64,000 nucleotides of DNA from Lepturacanthus savala (lineage: Eukaryota > Chordata > Actinopteri > Scombriformes > Trichiuridae), in NCBI GenBank assembly GCA_030544235.1, contig CM060466.1, positions 21,097,575 through 21,161,574 on the forward strand. The letters are read 5' to 3'. Shown one piece after another: positions 62,097-64,000 of this stretch (positions within the stretch are counted from its first letter, which is position 1; each line of letters opens with the position of its first letter). A program made the translations under genes and the position numbers. The notes under the pieces are model-generated. The model saw only the letters and a program-made list of their open reading frames with translations. It did not search any database and had not been told where the DNA came from.

Positions 62097-64000
62097 CTGC
62101 AACACAGAGGGGGGCAGGGAGCAGATGAAAGGGGGAGTTGAGACAGATTGACATATTCATGGGGAAGGGCAGGTAAATAGATGTTTTGGGTGAGCAGTTT
62201 GGAAGTATGAAGACGAGGAGGGGAATAAGGGAGCAGAGGAGGGTGGGAGGTGAGATGTTCGGATGAAGAGGGAGAGGCGTGAAAATATAAAAAAAGGAAG
62301 GAGGCGGCCAGATGAACAGGTCCACAATTATGGAGGACGGGATGATTGACAGAAAGAATAAAAAAGAGAATGGACGGGAAAAAAATAAAGATGCAATGAG
62401 GTTGAGGTGAAATGTGTGGGCAGGCAGAGGAGAATAGGAGATACAGCAAGAGACAGTGAAGAAACAGCAGGCAGCAGCATTTCCAAAAAGCAGAGCATAA
62501 ATGGAGTGGTAATCACACCTCAAAAGGTAGAAGCCAGCGGGCACTTGTTGAAACATTTAAGTGTTGTGCTGTTATTTATTTTTTTTTCTAGGACACACGC
62601 CAACATAAGGCCGAATACTTTGTCCCTACATGCAGGCAAAATTAATGTGATTATTCATTAGGGGTCTAAATCTTTGAATCCGATTCTCGAGCATCTGAAT
62701 TGATTCTTCATTTCAAAAGCAATTCTGGAATGAATAGGAAAGCGGGCACGATGTTCAGTCTCTGGCTCCGGTCTGCTGTGCCAGACCTGGTGTCTCGTCC
62801 ACTGAAACGAAATATGAAACATAACTGGCAATTACGATAAATGCTCCGCAGCCTTTTCATTTTAAAAAGTGAACTGCATTAATTAATTAATTTATTAAAG
62901 AATCTGAAAGCGTCTTGCAGTCTCCTGTCTGTATGAGAATCAGAGAGCAGCCTCTCTGCTGCACTGTTAGTTCTCGGGAAAGCAGTCATTGTACAAGTGA
63001 TTTTTGGGGTGAAACCATACACTGATATGTAGAGATGGAACATGGATGACATGTTCTTTAATTCGTACTGCTACGCAAAAGTGAAGCCAAAACCTCTGGT
63101 TTCCAGAAGCTGGTGTCTTGCCTGCATGATGTTATTTGCAGCGAGAGTCATTCATACAGTAGAATCAGGCAGAGAGAATCAGTTTGAGATTGGTGTTCAT
63201 AACTGTGAATCACGAAGCCACGCCCCCTTTTTTTTTACCATACTATCCTTCATGATCGTCTAGCAGAGGTAATTATTTAGTCAATAAATCCCAAAAAATG
63301 CTTGCAACTGGTCCCTTTTTGACTTGAGTTGCATCAACATCCCATTATTAACTAAGCTTTACAAACTTTTATTTTTGGTATTTATGAAGCGATTCAGAAT
63401 CTTAGGGGATACAAATCACCATTTTTATGTGAGTCTGTTTTTTTTCTCCCATCCCTTTTCATATTATAATAAGCAGAGGGGAATGGGGAAAAAGGCAAGA
63501 AGAGGACAGAGGAGGTGAGCAGGAGAGTTAAAGATAGATAAAAGTCTGTGGTCTCACTGCCTGAATCACACAAATCTAGGTCAACAATAAGGGGCTCTGC
63601 AATAAAGTCCTCACTGTCAGCTACTGGATATTGTGTAGAATCTGTGAAATACATAGAGATTCCAAAGAGATTCTTTATTTTGCATTTAATGTCCTAGTCG
63701 GCTGACAAAGAATTGAATAAGTCACACTAGTTTTCTTCTTTTTTTTTGTAATACATCAGGGACGTGGCATCACATCTACTCTGTAGTGCAGCTCTGGAAC
63801 ACAAACCTCTGCTTCACCTTGTTTTGTGGCACAAATCTGATAACTAAAAACACTGCCGCACCTAAGGAGGGAAAATGAAACAAGACTGCGTGCGTTCTCC
63901 CTTGACAGACAGCCATGAGAGAATCAGATCTTTGACTTAAAAGAGTTGAAAATCAGGTCTTGTGTATCTTGTGTAAATCCCGCCATGGTTAAGCTACTCT
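62097..64000 (-). other. Sequence 5' of the mgat5b membrane-anchor exon, probably intron 1
   Basis: No start-codon exon encoding the short cytoplasmic tail of MGAT5B was found here. The first 380 bases (62100-62480) are strongly purine-rich on the plus strand, so pyrimidine-rich in the transcript, and include the polypyrimidine tract of the exon at 62096. The remainder is unique-looking AT-rich DNA with short T runs. A stretch near 62661-62730 looks faintly like a degraded dispersed repeat, but I cannot support a family. Confidence 0.55.
62100..62480. repeat. Purine-rich tract upstream of the membrane-anchor exon
   Basis: Strong G/A bias on the plus strand over about 380 bases, giving a long pyrimidine-rich stretch before the acceptor in the transcript. 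It also keeps a spurious minus-strand frame open. Confidence 0.7.

Larger units (their letters stand above)
1..64000 (-). other. mgat5b: mgat5b locus, partial (gene open at both window edges)
   Basis: Three phase-compatible coding exons on the minus strand at 61984-62096, 17351-17501 and 1712-1821 show that the window lies inside one gene, transcribed right to left. The encoded protein begins with a membrane anchor and a helical stem like MGAT5B, a type II Golgi enzyme that adds beta-1,6-linked GlcNAc to mannose on N-glycans and O-mannosyl glycans. The start-codon exon, which in vertebrate MGAT5B is short and encodes the cytoplasmic tail, was not found between 62097 and 64000. The catalytic GT18 domain should lie left of position 1. 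That the outer flanks are intron rather than intergenic DNA is inference from the missing neighbours. Confidence 0.75.

Noticed and set aside
61799..62449. A 216-codon minus-strand open frame taken as one protein
   Set aside because: Only 61984-62096 matches MGAT5B and has splice sites at both edges. The rest is purine/pyrimidine-biased intron and a CA microsatellite.
62097..64000. Start-codon exon of mgat5b
   Set aside because: I searched the minus strand for the short cytoplasmic-tail sequence and a matching phase-2 donor and found none.

Overview
The window reads as vertebrate, and almost certainly teleost, nuclear DNA. It is AT-rich and intron-dominated, full of (CA)n, (TA)n and (GATA)n microsatellites, and carries fish-type transposon remnants (hAT, Tc1/mariner, PIF/Harbinger, non-LTR retrotransposons and tRNA-derived SINEs). 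I see no prokaryotic gene, rRNA, tRNA gene or CRISPR array.

I can support only one host protein-coding gene. It is on the minus strand and I identify it as mgat5b, which encodes a Golgi alpha-mannoside beta-1,6-N-acetylglucosaminyltransferase (GnT-Vb/GnT-IX, family GT18). Three consecutive internal coding exons are present. The membrane-anchor exon is 61984-62096, the first stem exon is 17351-17501, and the second stem exon is 1712-1821. All have AG/GT borders, their split codons join in frame, and together they give 124 complete residues. The introns between them are about 44.5 kb and 15.5 kb. The start-codon exon was not found and should lie to the right of the window; the catalytic-domain exons should lie to the left.

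From left to right, 1-17 kb holds the 15.5-kb intron. It contains minus-strand LINE 3' ends (3741-4396, 9200-9640), two copies of an unnamed dispersed repeat, a SINE with a clean 9-bp target duplication (5882-6178), MITEs at 11781-12087 and 14472-14570, and long (TA)n tracts. The 44.5-kb intron (17.5-62 kb) contains a plus-strand LINE 3' end near 20 kb, a Tc1/mariner MITE at 30695-31184, a third copy of the dispersed repeat near 34 kb, PIF/Harbinger and hAT transposase fossils at 36.7-39.8 kb, and a Tc1-type MITE (56693-57120) with an internally deleted relative (41295-41537). A SINE lies near 59.7 kb.

The most structured stretch is 43154-47962. It is about 4.8 kb, begins and ends with similar inverted sequences, and carries a CpG-richer segment, splice-like signals and a poly(A) signal. 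Inside it are a hAT element with an 8-bp target duplication and a head-to-head pair of Tc1-like transposase fragments.

The mobile elements are not functionally linked to mgat5b as far as the sequence shows. The one place where repeat and gene may interact is a (CA)21 tract (UG repeats in the transcript) 15 bases past the splice donor of the membrane-anchor exon. I found no convincing new biological system; the best leads for checking are the 43-48 kb composite, the perfect hairpins at 49.6 and 34.6 kb, and the UG tract.
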